From Metabacillus mangrovi (lineage in GTDB: Bacteria; Bacillota; Bacilli; Bacillales; Bacillaceae): a stretch of DNA of 64,000 bases. Shown here in pieces: positions 1 through 10,596 of this stretch. Position 1 is the stretch's first letter. The number at the start of each line of letters is the position of its first letter. The translations under genes and the position numbers were made by a program. The stretch is from contig NZ_WMIB01000001.1 in assembly GCF_009711125.1 (NCBI RefSeq), positions 372,001 to 436,000 on the forward strand, written 5' to 3'. The notes below the pieces were generated by a model that did not search any database, was not told where the DNA came from, and saw only the letters and a list, made by a program, of their open reading frames with translations.

Positions 1-437
1 GTTTGAAGGGCGGTTTCAATCACGCGCTCCGCAATAAGACGGTCCTTCTCATTGCCGTTGAGATGCTTTGGCATGAACGGATTCGTTTCCATAACGGCTG
101 CATACTGCGGAGACTGATAAGCGGACCGGAAATTGATTTGAATATACAGCTCTTCATCTCTGTTCAGACGGATATCGTGGAAGGATTTTTCAGCATCGGT
201 CGTCATCACATTTTCTTTGTAAAAGCGGAAAGGCACCTCTTCTACACAGTGAGTGGACATGATGATGCCGCGCGGGCAATACTGTGCCTGTTCAACAAAA
301 TGGACCCGCTCCATCAAGGCATCATGGCTCATCAAGTAGTTGAGGATCCAGACACACTCCCTCCGCTTCAGCTGATAATGATTCAAAAACCAGCGGATAA
401 AATCCTTTTTTTCATGGACAGAAACAGGGGTCATCAT
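1..437 (-). CDS. ypiB: YpiB family (UPF0302) protein, C-terminus cut by window edge
   Basis: The first 145 residues of a protein resembling B. subtilis YpiB (about 180 aa) are present; the end lies outside the window. The start is the first of two adjacent ATG codons, 5 nt behind a GGAGGG ribosome site at 443-448. The protein is acidic and soluble with no membrane segment; it begins [16 protein letters not shown]. The molecular function of the family is unknown. It lies just downstream of ypiA with a 71-bp gap, the order known from B. subtilis, where both precede the qcr cytochrome genes. Identity rests on remembered sequence and position. Confidence 0.85.
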   Translation of the reverse strand, partial: MMTPVSVHEKKDFIRWFLNHYQLKRRECVWILNYLMSHDALMERVHFVEQAQYCPRGIIMSTHCVEEVPFRFYKENVMTTDAEKSFHDIRLNRDEELYIQINFRSAYQSPQYAAVMETNPFMPKHLNGNEKDRLIAERVIETALQ

Positions 438-508
438 TGTAGTTCCCTCCTCTGCAAAACGTTTCTTGTATAAAAGTTTCAACACGGCAAAATTAAAATC
501 CTGCCTTC

Positions 509-1780
509 CTACCTGTTAATTTCATCTTCTAATTGCATCAATAACGATTCAATTTCGACATGAGCCGGCTCAATAACCAGAATTTCCTTGCATAATTGTA
601 TCGCTTTTGGGCGATTTCCTTCCTCTATGAGGAAACGTGCGTATTCTTCGAGGAACTCCGTATCATCTTTATAGAATTTATATGCCCGTTCATAATAGTC
701 TGATGCCAGTGAATATTGTTCCGTTTCATTGTAGCTCTTTCCGAGGAGCCAGAAGTATTGGGGATCTTCTTCGTCAAATTTCATGACTTCCGTCAGGCAG
801 TCAATGATTTCTTCATATTGTCCCCGCTGAAGATAAATATTGGCCAGCGTGATAACAGCCTCTGCGTGACCCGGATCCATAGCTGCCGCCTCTCTAAGAA
901 GATCAGCTGCCTGATCGGGAAGATGGTTTTTCAGAGAAATTTTTCCCGCAAAGAGATACAGATCTTTATTGAACTCATCCTCGCGCACCCCTGCAAGTGC
1001 CGTTTCCATGCTCTCTGCAAGCATCTCTTCTGCTTCATACGCTTTTGCAAGCGGCAAATAGACGGAAGTAAAAGAAGGATCAAGCTCCTTCAGCTTTTCA
1101 AACTGCAGGACAGCTGTCTTATTCTCGCCGGCTTTCATTGCAGCCAGCCCATAACCGAAAAGGGAATGAAGATCTTCCTTCTCCTTTACGGTTTTTTCAT
1201 AATAGGGCAGTGCTGCCTCAAATTCACCTACTCCGCTCAAGGCATCCGCGAGCCTCTGCTGGACATCAATACCGGCAAAGGCTGTACCTGCTTCAGCCGC
1301 CCGTTCATAATAGGGGATAGCCGTCTTATCGTCGCCTGAATGGTAATAAAATTCTCCCAGTGCAAAGTCGAGCAAAGGTTCTTGCGGAAGAATCTTTTTT
1401 GCCTCCTTCAGCTTTTTCTCCGCCACTTCATGGAGACCCTGCAGCTGATACAGATCAGCTTGAAGGAGCAAAGCCTGGGCATATGCCTGATCTTCCGGCT
1501 GAACGGACTCCAGGATCGAAATTGCTTCATCTTCCTGTTCCAGGTCGATGTAAGCCTCAGCCATCAGGAGGGAGATATCCGTTTCATGGGGATACAAAAG
1601 GTGAAGATCTTCAAGGAGCCTCAGTGCCTGATCAGGCAGACCCCATTCGTAATACTTATCTGCAAGGAGGAACTTCTCTTCATCATGGAGGGAATTCTCC
1701 AGGCCCTTCAGCCTCTTCAGACCTTCCTCCGCTTCCCCGCTCTCTACAAGGGCAATTGTTTCTTCTAATGATAAAGCCAC
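509..1780 (-). CDS. ypiA: TPR-repeat protein YpiA
   Basis: The 423-residue protein consists almost entirely of tetratricopeptide-like helical repeats of about 34 residues, for example around the segments [17 protein letters not shown] and [19 protein letters not shown]. Such scaffolds bind other proteins; no catalytic domain, signal peptide or membrane segment is seen. The start is a GTG (1778-1780) behind an AAAGGAA element. Family length and position next to ypiB match B. subtilis YpiA. The cellular partner is unknown. Confidence 0.88.
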   Translation of the reverse strand: MALSLEETIALVESGEAEEGLKRLKGLENSLHDEEKFLLADKYYEWGLPDQALRLLEDLHLLYPHETDISLLMAEAYIDLEQEDEAISILESVQPEDQAYAQALLLQADLYQLQGLHEVAEKKLKEAKKILPQEPLLDFALGEFYYHSGDDKTAIPYYERAAEAGTAFAGIDVQQRLADALSGVGEFEAALPYYEKTVKEKEDLHSLFGYGLAAMKAGENKTAVLQFEKLKELDPSFTSVYLPLAKAYEAEEMLAESMETALAGVREDEFNKDLYLFAGKISLKNHLPDQAADLLREAAAMDPGHAEAVITLANIYLQRGQYEEIIDCLTEVMKFDEEDPQYFWLLGKSYNETEQYSLASDYYERAYKFYKDDTEFLEEYARFLIEEGNRPKAIQLCKEILVIEPAHVEIESLLMQLEDEINR

Positions 1781-1840
1781 ACAGCATGTTCCTTTCTATA
1801 TAAGAGGACGGGGCCAGCAGGCTGCGGGTTGCCCGCTGCC

Positions 1841-2041
1841 TCACCTTAAAGCCCTTCCTCTGTGAAATGTAATGGTTGGAATAAGCTTATCATAATCGAG
1901 ATGCCGGTCTGTTTCAACCGAATCGCTTAGATGGGAAAGATTGCAGACTCCGTCAGCTCCTGCTGCGATTGCCCTTCTTTGCAGGTCAGGCATGGTCCTG
2001 CAGGGACCTGAAGTAAAAGGATGACAAGCTTGCTTCGCCAT
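1841..2041 (-). CDS. Small hypothetical protein (66 aa), unrecognised
   Basis: An ATG at 2039-2041 follows a strong Shine-Dalgarno (GGAGGAC, then 4 nt) and opens a 66-residue frame ending in TGA at 1841. The peptide starts MAKQACHPFTSGPCR and has three cysteines and an Arg-rich end (FHRGRALR). I recognise no domain, signal peptide or membrane segment. A longer in-frame version could begin at 2113 but has no ribosome site. It lies downstream of the aroA terminator and upstream of ypiA on the same strand. The only support is the ribosome site, so it may be a real small gene or chance. Confidence 0.3.
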   Translation of the reverse strand: MAKQACHPFTSGPCRTMPDLQRRAIAAGADGVCNLSHLSDSVETDRHLDYDKLIPTITFHRGRALR

Positions 2042-2440
2042 ATACGTCCTCCTTCGCTTTGAACGTCTTGCAGTTCCATCGGGGATTGCGGTGACTCTGG
2101 CAGTAAAGACCATCCTTCAGCCACTGTAACCAAGACTGGATGAACTCAGCCTCTGATCATTCAGCAAAATACACCTGCTTATTCAGCTGTGAATCGGTCC
2201 TGTTCAAAACGGATGGACCGGTCGCGATCCAATCGTATCGGATAAAACCAGCTGTATCTCCTGTTGAAAACACTTGCTTTTTCTGACTGAACTGTGAAAC
2301 CATTCAGAGTTTTTGCTATTTTTCTCCCTGTGCAGCAGTGTTATAGACAAGCTATGCGAATAAACAGCGATTTATGTGTGCATGGTGGAAAAAGCCGCTG
2401 TACCGCGATTGTTGCGGTTGCGGTCCTCTTCTGCTCAAAC
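2042..2440. other. Non-coding stretch between the small ORF and the aroA terminator
   Basis: About 400 bases without a convincing gene on either strand. The longest frame on the plus strand (60 codons from 2294) has no ribosome site. I see no repeat or clear promoter here. Confidence 0.5.
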
Positions 2441-2473
2441 GTAAAACCCCCGATGCTTGAAGCATTTCGGGGG
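2441..2473 (-). terminator. Rho-independent terminator after aroA
   Basis: CCCCCGA (2447-2453) pairs with TCGGGGG (2467-2473) and TGCTT with AAGCA inside it. The hairpin is followed on the minus strand by TTTTAC. It lies about 30 bp past the aroA stop and would end the aromatic supraoperon. Confidence 0.85.
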
Positions 2474-2504
2474 TGACTCTTACCTTTTTCAGACAGAAGC
2501 TCTC

Positions 2505-3791
2505 TTACCGGCTGCTCAGCCGCTGCAAGTCTTCAAAGAAATGGGGATACGATACATTGATTGCCTCGGGACGGTCCAAATCGATAGGCGATTCAGTCAG
2601 GCAGGAGGCAATTGCGAGCATCATGCCGATGCGGTGATCCCCATGGCTTGAAACCGCGGCTCCGCCTTTTAGCGGTTTTTTCCCGGTGATGACCATTCCA
2701 TCCTCTGTCGCCCGTATATCCGCGCCAAGCTTCTTCAGTTCGTGCACGACTGTATCAATCCGGTTCGTTTCTTTAACCTTGAGTTCTTCAGCATCTTTAA
2801 TAATGGTTTCGCCTTCAGCCTGAGTGGCCATAAGGGCGATAATAGGAATCTCATCTATCAGCTTCGGAATCAATTCTCCGGAAATGACCGTTCCTTTTAA
2901 GGAAGACGTTTCAATTTCCAGATCTGCTGCCGGCTCATATGAAGCAGATTCAACCGGAAGGATACGGAAGGATGCACCCATTTTTTCCAATACATCAAGA
3001 ATGCCGTCCCTCGTAGGGTTGATTCCAGTGTTTCTCAGCAGGATACGGCTTCCTGGAATAATGGCTCCCGCGGCAAGGAAAAAGGCTGCCGAAGAGATGT
3101 CACCGGGAACAGCAACCGTTGTCCCCTTCAAGCGCTGGCCTCCTTTAATCGAAACCTTCAGTCCTTCCTCTTTAACCTCGGCACCAAAGGATTTCAGCAT
3201 CCGTTCTGTATGATCCCTGGATTTATGAGGCTCCGTCACACTCGTCCACTCATTTTCAGCATGAAGTCCGGCAAGCAGGATGGCTGATTTCACCTGGGCA
3301 CTGGCTACATGGGACGTAAAATCGATCCCTCTCATCCGGCTCCCGCGTACGGAGACCGGTGTGTAATTTCCACCGCCCCTGCCATCTATTGCCGCGCCCA
3401 TTTCCCTTAGCGGATCTGTTACCCGCTTCATCGGGCGCTTAGCGATCGATTCATCACCGGCGAGGCAGGAATGAAAAGCAGTCCCAGACAGAATGCCGAG
3501 GATGAGCCTGGCCGTCGTACCGGAATTCCCGACATCCAGCACCTCTTCCGGCTCCTTGAGGCCGCCTATTCCTTTTCCATTCACTTCAACATCTGTCCCG
3601 TTGATGGCAATGTCCACACCCATCTTCTGAAAACAGGAAATCGTGCTGAGACAGTCGGCACCGTTCAGAAAATTGGAGACCACTGTCTGCCCTTCTGCGA
3701 TTGAACCGAACATAACAGCTCGATGCGAGATGGATTTATCGCCCGGAACACGGATTTCTCCCTGCAGGCCGCTTGTAAAATGAAGCTTCAT
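2505..3791 (-). CDS. aroA: 3-phosphoshikimate 1-carboxyvinyltransferase (EPSP synthase)
   Basis: Catalyses transfer of enolpyruvate from PEP to shikimate-3-phosphate, the sixth step of the shikimate pathway. The 428-residue length is usual for the family. Visible signatures are [11 protein letters not shown] near residue 18 (substrate-binding lysine), GNSGTTARL near 88 and KETNRID with HGDHRIGM near the end. The GNSGTT form with Ser and Thr is typical of the Gram-positive type enzyme. The start ATG has GGAGG 8 nt upstream. It follows tyrA by 11 bp and is the last gene of the aromatic supraoperon. In B. subtilis the gene is called aroE. Confidence 0.97.
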   Translation of the reverse strand: MKLHFTSGLQGEIRVPGDKSISHRAVMFGSIAEGQTVVSNFLNGADCLSTISCFQKMGVDIAINGTDVEVNGKGIGGLKEPEEVLDVGNSGTTARLILGILSGTAFHSCLAGDESIAKRPMKRVTDPLREMGAAIDGRGGGNYTPVSVRGSRMRGIDFTSHVASAQVKSAILLAGLHAENEWTSVTEPHKSRDHTERMLKSFGAEVKEEGLKVSIKGGQRLKGTTVAVPGDISSAAFFLAAGAIIPGSRILLRNTGINPTRDGILDVLEKMGASFRILPVESASYEPAADLEIETSSLKGTVISGELIPKLIDEIPIIALMATQAEGETIIKDAEELKVKETNRIDTVVHELKKLGADIRATEDGMVITGKKPLKGGAAVSSHGDHRIGMMLAIASCLTESPIDLDRPEAINVSYPHFFEDLQRLSSR

Positions 3792-3802
3792 TTCTTTTCC
3801 TC

Positions 3803-4906
3803 CTAGCCGAAAAATGTTTCATAAGAAGTATACTTGGCAATACAGTCTCTCGCCCGAATCCGGTCTTCTTCCCTCTGGAAGCTGATCCGTAATACTCCAT
3901 TCACATCTTCCCTGGTTTCAATGATTCGAATGTTCGTAATACTGATCTGTTCTTTGGCGAGAAAACCGGTTATTTCTGAAATGATCCCCGGGAAATCCGG
4001 AACATCGATATAAAGGTCGTAAAAAGCAGGGATCGCTCCCTGCTGTCTCGCAGGCAAACCATCGCGGAATTCTTTTGCATCTGAGAAGTACCGGTAGATG
4101 GCGTGGCTGTCTTCGGTATCCACATAATTGCGGATCCGCTGCATTTCTTCAAACCAGCGTTCAAAAAGCTGAAGCATATGATCTTTGTTTTGCAGCAGAA
4201 TATCCCTCCACATCCCGGGGCTGCTCGAAGCAATTCGGGTGATATCCCTGAATCCCCCGGCAGCGAGCCTTCTCGTCAGCGGATTTTCTTCCTCATGCCT
4301 GACAGCCTGATGAACCAAGCCGGCAGCTATAATATGGGGGAAGTGGCTGATTACCCCCGTGGCAAGATCATGTTCTTTCGGGTCCATCACCACAAAATTT
4401 GCTTTTGTCCCCGCGAAAAGATTTTTTAATTCTTCTATGTATAGAGCTTGCTCATCCTTCTCGCCGCACAGGACATAAAACGCATTCTCGAACAGATGGG
4501 CTTTTGCAGCCGATACCCCTGATTTATGGGAGCCTGCCATGGGATGTCCGCCGATAAACACTACATCATCCGAAAAGATTTTCTTTGCGTGCAGGCTGAT
4601 CGTTTCTTTTGTGCTTCCCACATCGGTAATGAGCACGCCTTTTTTCAACGGGAGACGGGACAGCTCTTCCATCAATTGAAGGGTTTGCTGAACAGGAGCC
4701 GAGAGGATGATGCAGTCCGCCCCTATGGCACCCTCTGCAGCAGAGCCCGCAATCTCATCAATGACCCCCAATGTGAGAGCTAGCCCTGCATTTTCGGAAT
4801 TGATATCGTATCCGGTCACATAGATGGAAGGGTGTTCTTTTTTAACAGCCATGGCAAGGGACCCGCCTATGAGGCCCAAGCCGATAAAACAAACACGGTT
4901 TCTCAT
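3803..4906 (-). CDS. tyrA: Prephenate dehydrogenase with C-terminal ACT domain
   Basis: Converts prephenate to 4-hydroxyphenylpyruvate in tyrosine synthesis. The protein has a Rossmann nucleotide-binding motif GLGLIGG at residues 9-15, a central prephenate dehydrogenase helical region ([12 protein letters not shown]), and a C-terminal ACT domain from about residue 295 ([19 protein letters not shown]), the usual site of feedback control. I chose the ATG at 4906 because an AGAGGAT ribosome site lies 8 nt upstream; the longer frame from 4951 adds 15 residues without one. It lies between hisC and aroA, as in B. subtilis. Confidence 0.95.
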   Translation of the reverse strand: MRNRVCFIGLGLIGGSLAMAVKKEHPSIYVTGYDINSENAGLALTLGVIDEIAGSAAEGAIGADCIILSAPVQQTLQLMEELSRLPLKKGVLITDVGSTKETISLHAKKIFSDDVVFIGGHPMAGSHKSGVSAAKAHLFENAFYVLCGEKDEQALYIEELKNLFAGTKANFVVMDPKEHDLATGVISHFPHIIAAGLVHQAVRHEEENPLTRRLAAGGFRDITRIASSSPGMWRDILLQNKDHMLQLFERWFEEMQRIRNYVDTEDSHAIYRYFSDAKEFRDGLPARQQGAIPAFYDLYIDVPDFPGIISEITGFLAKEQISITNIRIIETREDVNGVLRISFQREEDRIRARDCIAKYTSYETFFG

Positions 4907-4963
4907 TATGGCACATCCTCTTCTTGATGCATCTGATTTTCCTTCTGTCACGCTTCAGTTTTT

Positions 4964-6043
4964 TTACAGAATGGTTTTTAACAGGCTGATGATTTCATTG
5001 TTCTCCTGCTCTGAACCGACGGTGATCCGCAGTGACGAAGGGAACCCCAGTGCTGCTCCGGAGCGTACGATGTATCCTTTTTCAAGAAGCTTCCTGAACA
5101 GGACATCCGCGTCTTTATTAAAATCAATCAAGATGAAATTACCTTCTGAAGGATAATAAGACAGGTTCATTTCTTTGCAAAAGCGGTAGTATTGCTCCAG
5201 CCCTTGTTTGTTTCTTTCGCGGCAGGAGCCGATAAACTCCTGATCATCCAGGGCAGCCAGTGCTGCAGCCTGCGCAATTCTGCTTGTATTAAAAGGCTCT
5301 CTTGCAGGTTCAATTCTCTGAATCAGGCTTTTTTCGCCGATTCCGTAGCCGATGCGGAGAGAGGCGAGGCCGTATGCCTTGGAAAACGTCCTGAGAATCA
5401 TTACATTCGGATAGGCATTCAGGTATGCGATTGTATCAGGGAAATCTTCCGCGGTAACATATTCATAGTACGCTTCATCCAGCACAACGAGTACACCTGA
5501 AGGGACTGCTTTTAAGAACCGGTCAAGCTCTTCCCGGCCCGCATACGTTCCCGTTGGGTTATTCGGACTGCACACCCACACTACTTTTGTATAATCATCA
5601 ATGGCCTTCAGCATCGCGTCCAGATCATGCTTCCCTTCCTTGAGCGGCACCTCGCGGATTTCCGCATTTTCAATGACCGCATTGTGGCGGTATTGAGGGA
5701 AAGTAGGAGTAGCCATGACTGTATTGGAAAGACCATCAAGGAAAGCACGGCATATGATCTGGACAACTTCGTCCGATCCATTTCCGAATATCAGCTGTTC
5801 CTCCCCCACTCCCAGCCTCGCTGACAAAGCGGTTCGAAGCTGTGCACTGTAACCATCGGGGTATAGAGCGAGCCTGCTGATCTCTTCTTCGATTGCCTGC
5901 TTTACTTTTGGAGAACTGCCGTAAGGATTCTCATTTGAAGCAAGCTTTACAATCCGGTCCAGCCCGAATTCCTTTTTCACTTCTTCAATCGGTTTTCCCG
6001 GCTGGTAAGGCTTTAAATCAAGCAGCTGGCTTTTGACTTCCAT
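4964..6043 (-). CDS. hisC: Histidinol-phosphate / aromatic aminotransferase
   Basis: A class I/II PLP-dependent aminotransferase of 359 residues. In Bacillus the single HisC serves both histidine synthesis and the last transamination of tyrosine and phenylalanine synthesis, which explains its place beside tyrA. Signatures are LASNENPYG near the N-terminus, [10 protein letters not shown] in the middle and the PLP-lysine motif [16 protein letters not shown]. The ATG at 6043 is preferred over an upstream in-frame GTG because the GGAGAGG site is correctly spaced only for the ATG. A 129-bp gap separates it from trpA. Confidence 0.96.
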   Translation of the reverse strand: MEVKSQLLDLKPYQPGKPIEEVKKEFGLDRIVKLASNENPYGSSPKVKQAIEEEISRLALYPDGYSAQLRTALSARLGVGEEQLIFGNGSDEVVQIICRAFLDGLSNTVMATPTFPQYRHNAVIENAEIREVPLKEGKHDLDAMLKAIDDYTKVVWVCSPNNPTGTYAGREELDRFLKAVPSGVLVVLDEAYYEYVTAEDFPDTIAYLNAYPNVMILRTFSKAYGLASLRIGYGIGEKSLIQRIEPAREPFNTSRIAQAAALAALDDQEFIGSCRERNKQGLEQYYRFCKEMNLSYYPSEGNFILIDFNKDADVLFRKLLEKGYIVRSGAALGFPSSLRITVGSEQENNEIISLLKTIL

Positions 6044-6118
6044 TTCTAACACCTCTCCTAAACAGTATGAACATCTGTCTGTAATTCATTTATTGAAGGA
6101 ATTGCATCCCTAGAAAAA

Positions 6119-6145
6119 TAAACGGGCACCGGCTTGTGCGGCCGG
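6119..6145 (-). terminator. Weak hairpin between trpA and hisC
   Basis: CCGGC (6129-6133) pairs with GCCGG (6141-6145). On the minus strand it is followed by TGCCCGTTTATTTTT. The stem is only 5 bp, so this may be a partial terminator or a processing site that lowers hisC-tyrA-aroA expression relative to trp. Confidence 0.35.
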
Positions 6146-6172
6146 AAACCCTATTCAAATAAAACAGAAGGC

Positions 6173-7003
6173 TTATCTTCCTGGCCTGCTCACTGCTTCC
6201 CGGCTTTTTTCAGAAACAAAGGCACGTGCGTATTGTTCTACTTTTCTCAGTGCTTCAGGACGGCCTGATTCGGAAAGAAGCTCACTTCCCAGTTCTTCCA
6301 CTTTTCTGATGATGGCACTGCCGACCACAACCCCGTCGCATACTTCATTCATTTCCGCTGCCTGCTCTCCTGAAGAAATTCCGAACCCTACGGCTACTGG
6401 AATCGGCGAGGCATTTCTCACCTCATTAACGAAACTGAAAACTTCATCGCTGAATTCTTTTCGTTCGCCTGTAACCCCGAGAGAGGAAACACAGTATAAA
6501 AACCCTTCAGAGGATGCTGCGATTTTTTCAAGCCTGACACTGGATGTCGGAGCCACCATCGAGATAAACTGGATTCCCTCTTCTCTGCAGCGCTTCCTGA
6601 GGTGCCCGCTTTCTTCAAAAGGAAGGTCAGGAATCAGCACGGCATTTAACGTATTTTCGCGCATTAAAGCGAAAAAGTTTTCTTCTCCCAATTGTAACAC
6701 AGGATTGTAATATGTGAACAGAATGATGGGAATTTCCACTCCATTCTCCCTCATCTCCGGAACGAGTTCCATCGCCTTTACGATGTTCATTCCCCGCTCA
6801 AGAGCCCTGCCGGACGCCCTTTGAATGACAGGGCCGTCCGCGAGCGGATCAGAATAAGGAATGCCAAGCTCAATTGCGGATGCTCCAGCACTCTGGAGGG
6901 CTGAAGCGAGCCCGACCGTGGCCTCTGCGGATGGGTCTCCCGCTGTAATAAACGGAATAAACAGCTTTTTACTCTGCTCCTTGATTGACTGATAATAATT
7001 CAT
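6173..7003 (-). CDS. trpA: Tryptophan synthase alpha subunit
   Basis: Cleaves indole-3-glycerol phosphate to indole and glyceraldehyde-3-phosphate; indole passes to TrpB through the alpha-beta complex. The TIM-barrel protein has 276 residues. The catalytic Glu lies in [17 protein letters not shown] near residue 42, and Asp is in [11 protein letters not shown]. The ATG overlaps the end of trpB by 35 bp, suggesting translational coupling. The C-terminus is a little extended and basic (REAVSRPGR). It is the last gene of the trp block proper. Confidence 0.97.
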   Translation of the reverse strand: MNYYQSIKEQSKKLFIPFITAGDPSAEATVGLASALQSAGASAIELGIPYSDPLADGPVIQRASGRALERGMNIVKAMELVPEMRENGVEIPIILFTYYNPVLQLGEENFFALMRENTLNAVLIPDLPFEESGHLRKRCREEGIQFISMVAPTSSVRLEKIAASSEGFLYCVSSLGVTGERKEFSDEVFSFVNEVRNASPIPVAVGFGISSGEQAAEMNEVCDGVVVGSAIIRKVEELGSELLSESGRPEALRKVEQYARAFVSEKSREAVSRPGR

Positions 7004-8192
7004 CCTGATCCACTTCCCCTTTCATTGCTTTCATTAAGGTATGAACATCCTTATCTCCCCTGCCTGACAGACAGACAAGAATGGATTGGTCCTGATCCAT
7101 CTCTGCCGCGAGCTCAAAAGCTTTGGCAAGGGCATGGGCCGATTCGATCGCAGCAAGCAGTCCTTCTTCCCGTGCAGTCCGATGCAAGGCTTCAAGCGCC
7201 TCATCATCTGTTGCATGAAGGTATCTAACCCTTCCTGTGGCTGCGAGATGGGCATGCTCAGGACCTACACCAGGATAATCCAGACCTGCTGAAATCGAAT
7301 AAGGCTCGATAATCTGTCCATATTCATCCTGTATGAGACGGGTTAGGGAACCGTGAATGACTCCGGTTGTTCCTTTTGTGATCGTTGCTGCATGCAGCGG
7401 GGTATCGATGCCTTTTCCTGCCGCCTCTACACCAATCAGTTCTACGTCGTCCTGAAGGAAAGGGTGGAACATTCCGATCGCATTGCTGCCTCCGCCAATG
7501 CAGGCTACAATTTTATCTGGCAGTCCGCCTGTTACGGCCTCAAACTGTTTTTTTGCTTCTTCCCCGATTACTTTTTGGAAGTCCCTCACGATCATCGGAT
7601 ATGGATGAGGACCGACAACAGAGCCGATCATGTAAAAATGGTCTTCGCAATGCTGAACCCAATAGCGGATCGCCTCATTTGTTGCATCTTTAAGGGTTTT
7701 GTTGCCCGAGTGCACCGGAATGACTTCCGCCCCGAGCAATTCCATTCTGAAGACATTCAGCTGCTGTCTTTGCACGTCTTCATGCCCCATGAAAACCTTG
7801 CACTCCATTCCGAATTTAGCTGCCACGGTCGCAGCAGCCACACCATGCTGTCCTGCGCCTGTTTCAGCGATCAGCTTCGTTTTGCCCATCCTCCTCGCAA
7901 GAAGCGCCTGTCCGATCGCATTGTTGATTTTATGGGCTCCTGTATGATTCAGGTCTTCCCGTTTTAAATAAATCGATGCTCCGCCAATCGACTCCGTCAG
8001 ATTTGAAGCATATGTCAATGCCGTCGGTCTCCCGGAATAGTTTTTCAGCAGCTTGACGTATTCTTTTTCAAACTCAGGATCCGCTGCTGCTTCCCTGTAT
8101 GCTGCTTCCAGTTCTTCAAGCGGCTCCATAAGCGTTTCGGGAACAAACTTTCCTCCGAACTCCCCAAATCTTCCTCTAATATCCGGATACAT
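6969..8192 (-). CDS. trpB: Tryptophan synthase beta subunit
   Basis: PLP enzyme that condenses indole with serine to form tryptophan. It has 407 residues. The PLP lysine lies in [14 protein letters not shown] near residue 85 and the phosphate-binding loop is [10 protein letters not shown]. The ATG at 8192, giving [14 protein letters not shown], has an AGGAGAAGG site upstream; a further upstream ATG (8213) would add seven residues with no better support. It overlaps trpF by 17 bp and trpA by 35 bp, so the three genes are tightly coupled. Confidence 0.97.
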   Translation of the reverse strand: MYPDIRGRFGEFGGKFVPETLMEPLEELEAAYREAAADPEFEKEYVKLLKNYSGRPTALTYASNLTESIGGASIYLKREDLNHTGAHKINNAIGQALLARRMGKTKLIAETGAGQHGVAAATVAAKFGMECKVFMGHEDVQRQQLNVFRMELLGAEVIPVHSGNKTLKDATNEAIRYWVQHCEDHFYMIGSVVGPHPYPMIVRDFQKVIGEEAKKQFEAVTGGLPDKIVACIGGGSNAIGMFHPFLQDDVELIGVEAAGKGIDTPLHAATITKGTTGVIHGSLTRLIQDEYGQIIEPYSISAGLDYPGVGPEHAHLAATGRVRYLHATDDEALEALHRTAREEGLLAAIESAHALAKAFELAAEMDQDQSILVCLSGRGDKDVHTLMKAMKGEVDQDELLSVNQGAE

Positions 8193-8832
8193 ATCGCGAC
8201 ACCTTCTCCTCAAGTATTTTCATCAGGTTTCTGTCTTTTTTTCCGCTGCTTTCAATTCCGCTCGCCAGATCGATTCCATGGGGGGACGACTGCTGCAGCA
8301 AACTCTCTGCATTCTCCGGAGTGATGCCTCCGGCAATAAAACAGATCTTTCCAAGCCCCTCTGCCTTCTGTATATAGGCCGATGCCCGGCTCCAGTCAAA
8401 GGCTGTTCCCGTCCCGCCCCATGCTCCTTCGACTTTGCTGTCGATCAGGAACACATCTGTGAACGGAGCATAAGCCTCCATTTTCTGAAGTGCGCTTTCT
8501 TCATGGCGGATCGCTTTCCAGATCTCTGCACCGTTGCGGCTTCTGAACTTTTCCAGGAGTGCAGAATCCTCTTCTCCATGAAACTGAACGGCATCCAGCT
8601 TCAGCATGGAAGCAGCTTCTTCCGCTTCTTCAAGAGAAGGATGAACAAAAACTCCGGTCAGCTTTTTGCCTTTCCTCCCATATTCATCGATCCATTGTTT
8701 TACTTCTTCAGGCTTTACCCGCCTCTTGCTGTCTGCAAAAATAAAACCGAGATAATCCGCATCCGAAGCAAGGGAGAGCTGATAATCATGGTTGCTTTTG
8801 TTCCCGCAATACTTCAGCAGCGGCCGGTTCAT
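8176..8832 (-). CDS. trpF: Phosphoribosylanthranilate isomerase
   Basis: Isomerises phosphoribosylanthranilate to CdRP in tryptophan synthesis. The 218-residue TIM-barrel protein starts with the conserved LKYCGNKS (catalytic Cys) and has [10 protein letters not shown] and [11 protein letters not shown] segments. Its ATG overlaps the trpC stop in an ATGA junction. The order trpE-D-C-F-B-A is that of B. subtilis. Confidence 0.95.
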   Translation of the reverse strand: MNRPLLKYCGNKSNHDYQLSLASDADYLGFIFADSKRRVKPEEVKQWIDEYGRKGKKLTGVFVHPSLEEAEEAASMLKLDAVQFHGEEDSALLEKFRSRNGAEIWKAIRHEESALQKMEAYAPFTDVFLIDSKVEGAWGGTGTAFDWSRASAYIQKAEGLGKICFIAGGITPENAESLLQQSSPHGIDLASGIESSGKKDRNLMKILEEKVSRYVSGY

Positions 8833-9587
8833 GCATGTTCACCGAAAAGCGAGCGCACGGCCTGTTCCTGATCCTGTTCTCTCATCAGCGCCTCACCGAC
8901 CAGTACAGCGTCCGCTCCGAAGCGCCTCACCGTTTCAATGTCTTCAGGGGTGTGAATGCCGCTTTCACTGACAAGAAGCGAGTCTTCGGGAACAAGTCCC
9001 CTGAATTCTTCCACCCTCATGATACTCGTCTGAAAGGTCCTTAAATCCCGGTTGTTTACACCGATAAGCTTTGGTGTGACATGTTTGAGGATGCCCTCTA
9101 AAACCTGCACAGAATGGACTTCCACCAGAACGTCCATTCCAGATTCCACTGCATGTGCATGCAATTCGGCAAGCAGTACAGCATCCAGTGCTTCGCCAAT
9201 CAGCAGGATCGCGTCCGCCCCGATGGCATCCGACTCCTCTACCTGCCTGTGATCAATAATAAAATCTTTTCTCAGTACCGGCAGACCCGCCGCTCTTTTG
9301 ACGGAGCTCAAATATTCAGCTCTTCCCTGAAAAAAATTTTCGTCTGTCAGCACAGACAGGCAGTCCGCTCTTCCTCTTTCATATTGCAGCGCATGCGTTT
9401 CCGGAGAAAAATCCGCTTTGATGATCCCTTTTGAAGGGGATGCCTTCTTCACTTCGGCAATCAGACCGGTGATCCGGTTCGGATTTTTCAGTGCTTGGAA
9501 AAAGGAGCGTTTTTCAAGGCCTAGATGCTCGCGCTTCCGGTAATTCATCAATTCCTCTTTTTTATGGGCAAGTATTAGATCAAGCAT
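8829..9587 (-). CDS. trpC: Indole-3-glycerol-phosphate synthase
   Basis: Closes the indole ring, turning CdRP into indole-3-glycerol phosphate. The TIM-barrel protein has 252 residues. Typical segments are IAEVKKASPSKG with the catalytic lysine, LRKDFIID, and GVNNRDLRTF near residue 180. The ATG at 9587 (MLDLILAHKKEEL) has a perfect AAGGAGG 6 nt upstream; the open frame extends further but inside trpD. It overlaps trpD by 8 bp. Confidence 0.96.
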   Translation of the reverse strand: MLDLILAHKKEELMNYRKREHLGLEKRSFFQALKNPNRITGLIAEVKKASPSKGIIKADFSPETHALQYERGRADCLSVLTDENFFQGRAEYLSSVKRAAGLPVLRKDFIIDHRQVEESDAIGADAILLIGEALDAVLLAELHAHAVESGMDVLVEVHSVQVLEGILKHVTPKLIGVNNRDLRTFQTSIMRVEEFRGLVPEDSLLVSESGIHTPEDIETVRRFGADAVLVGEALMREQDQEQAVRSLFGEHA

Positions 9588-10596
9588 ATTTTTCCTCCTT
9601 TTTCTTCTGCAGCCTCTGCAGCTGCTGCATCGCCTCTCCGCTGCTGATGGCTTGTTTTGCGGCGTGCACACCTTCAGCCAGGTCCTCTGAGCGTCCTGCC
9701 GCGTAAAGGGCGGCGCCGGCGTTCAGAGCAATAATATCCCTTACCTCTTGCGGCCCCTGATGCTGAAACGCCTTGAGAATCATTTCAGCACTCTGCTCTG
9801 GACCTTCCGCTTTGAGTGCATCGGGGTCTCCGCGTTTCATCCCGAACTGTTCCGGGGAAATGACCGTTTTGCTTATTGAACCGCTTTTGACTTCGATCAC
9901 ATTTGTCTCATCTGTAACTGTAATTTCATCCAGTCCATCTGCTCCTGTAACGAGGAGGGCATGAACCGTTCCCATTTCCGAAAGCGCACCGGCCATGAGC
10001 TCTGCATATTTTTCCGAAAACACTCCGATTACCTGCCTTTTCGCCCTAGCCGGATTTGCCAGAGGACCGAGCAGATTAAACACTGTCCTGAAACCAATCT
10101 CTTTTCTCGGATTGACAGCATGCTTCATGGAAGAATGATAGAGGGGGGCAAAAAGGAACCCCATGCTGTTTTTCCTGATTTCCTCGGCCGCCTGTTCCGG
10201 TGAATCGGCTGCCTGGATGCCCAGTACTTCAAGTACATCTGCGCTCCCGCTTTTGGAGGTGAAGGAACGGTTTCCGTGCTTCGCAATTTTGACACCAAGC
10301 GAGGAGGCAGCAATGGCTGCAGCAGTTGAAATATTAAAGGTTGAGGCATGATCACCTCCGGTACCGCAAGTATCCACAGCATCCTCAAGGCCTTTTATTG
10401 TCAGCATTTTCTCTTTCATTGCATTCGTAAAGCCGATGATCTCCTCAACGGTTTCCCCGCGGAGCCTCAGAATGGAAAGGAAACTTGCAATCTGGCTTGG
10501 AGTCGCCCTGCCTTCCATAATGACCATCATCGCTTCCTGTGCTTCTTCTGCGGAAAAGAGGTACCCGTCAACGGCTTTTGATAGAATGTCCTTCAT
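9580..10596 (-). CDS. trpD: Anthranilate phosphoribosyltransferase
   Basis: Transfers phosphoribose from PRPP to anthranilate. The 338-residue protein shows the glycine-rich PRPP loop DTCGTGGDHASTFNIST near residue 80 and KHGNRSFTSKSGSADVLE. The ATG at 10596 follows AAGGAGGCGG and overlaps the end of trpE by 29 bp. Confidence 0.96.
   Translation of the reverse strand: MKDILSKAVDGYLFSAEEAQEAMMVIMEGRATPSQIASFLSILRLRGETVEEIIGFTNAMKEKMLTIKGLEDAVDTCGTGGDHASTFNISTAAAIAASSLGVKIAKHGNRSFTSKSGSADVLEVLGIQAADSPEQAAEEIRKNSMGFLFAPLYHSSMKHAVNPRKEIGFRTVFNLLGPLANPARAKRQVIGVFSEKYAELMAGALSEMGTVHALLVTGADGLDEITVTDETNVIEVKSGSISKTVISPEQFGMKRGDPDALKAEGPEQSAEMILKAFQHQGPQEVRDIIALNAGAALYAAGRSEDLAEGVHAAKQAISSGEAMQQLQRLQKKKEEKYA

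Noticed and set aside
7353-7967. 204-codon open frame on the plus strand, antisense to trpB
   Set aside because: It lies wholly inside trpB, which has strong catalytic motifs; the frame has no ribosome site or known domain.
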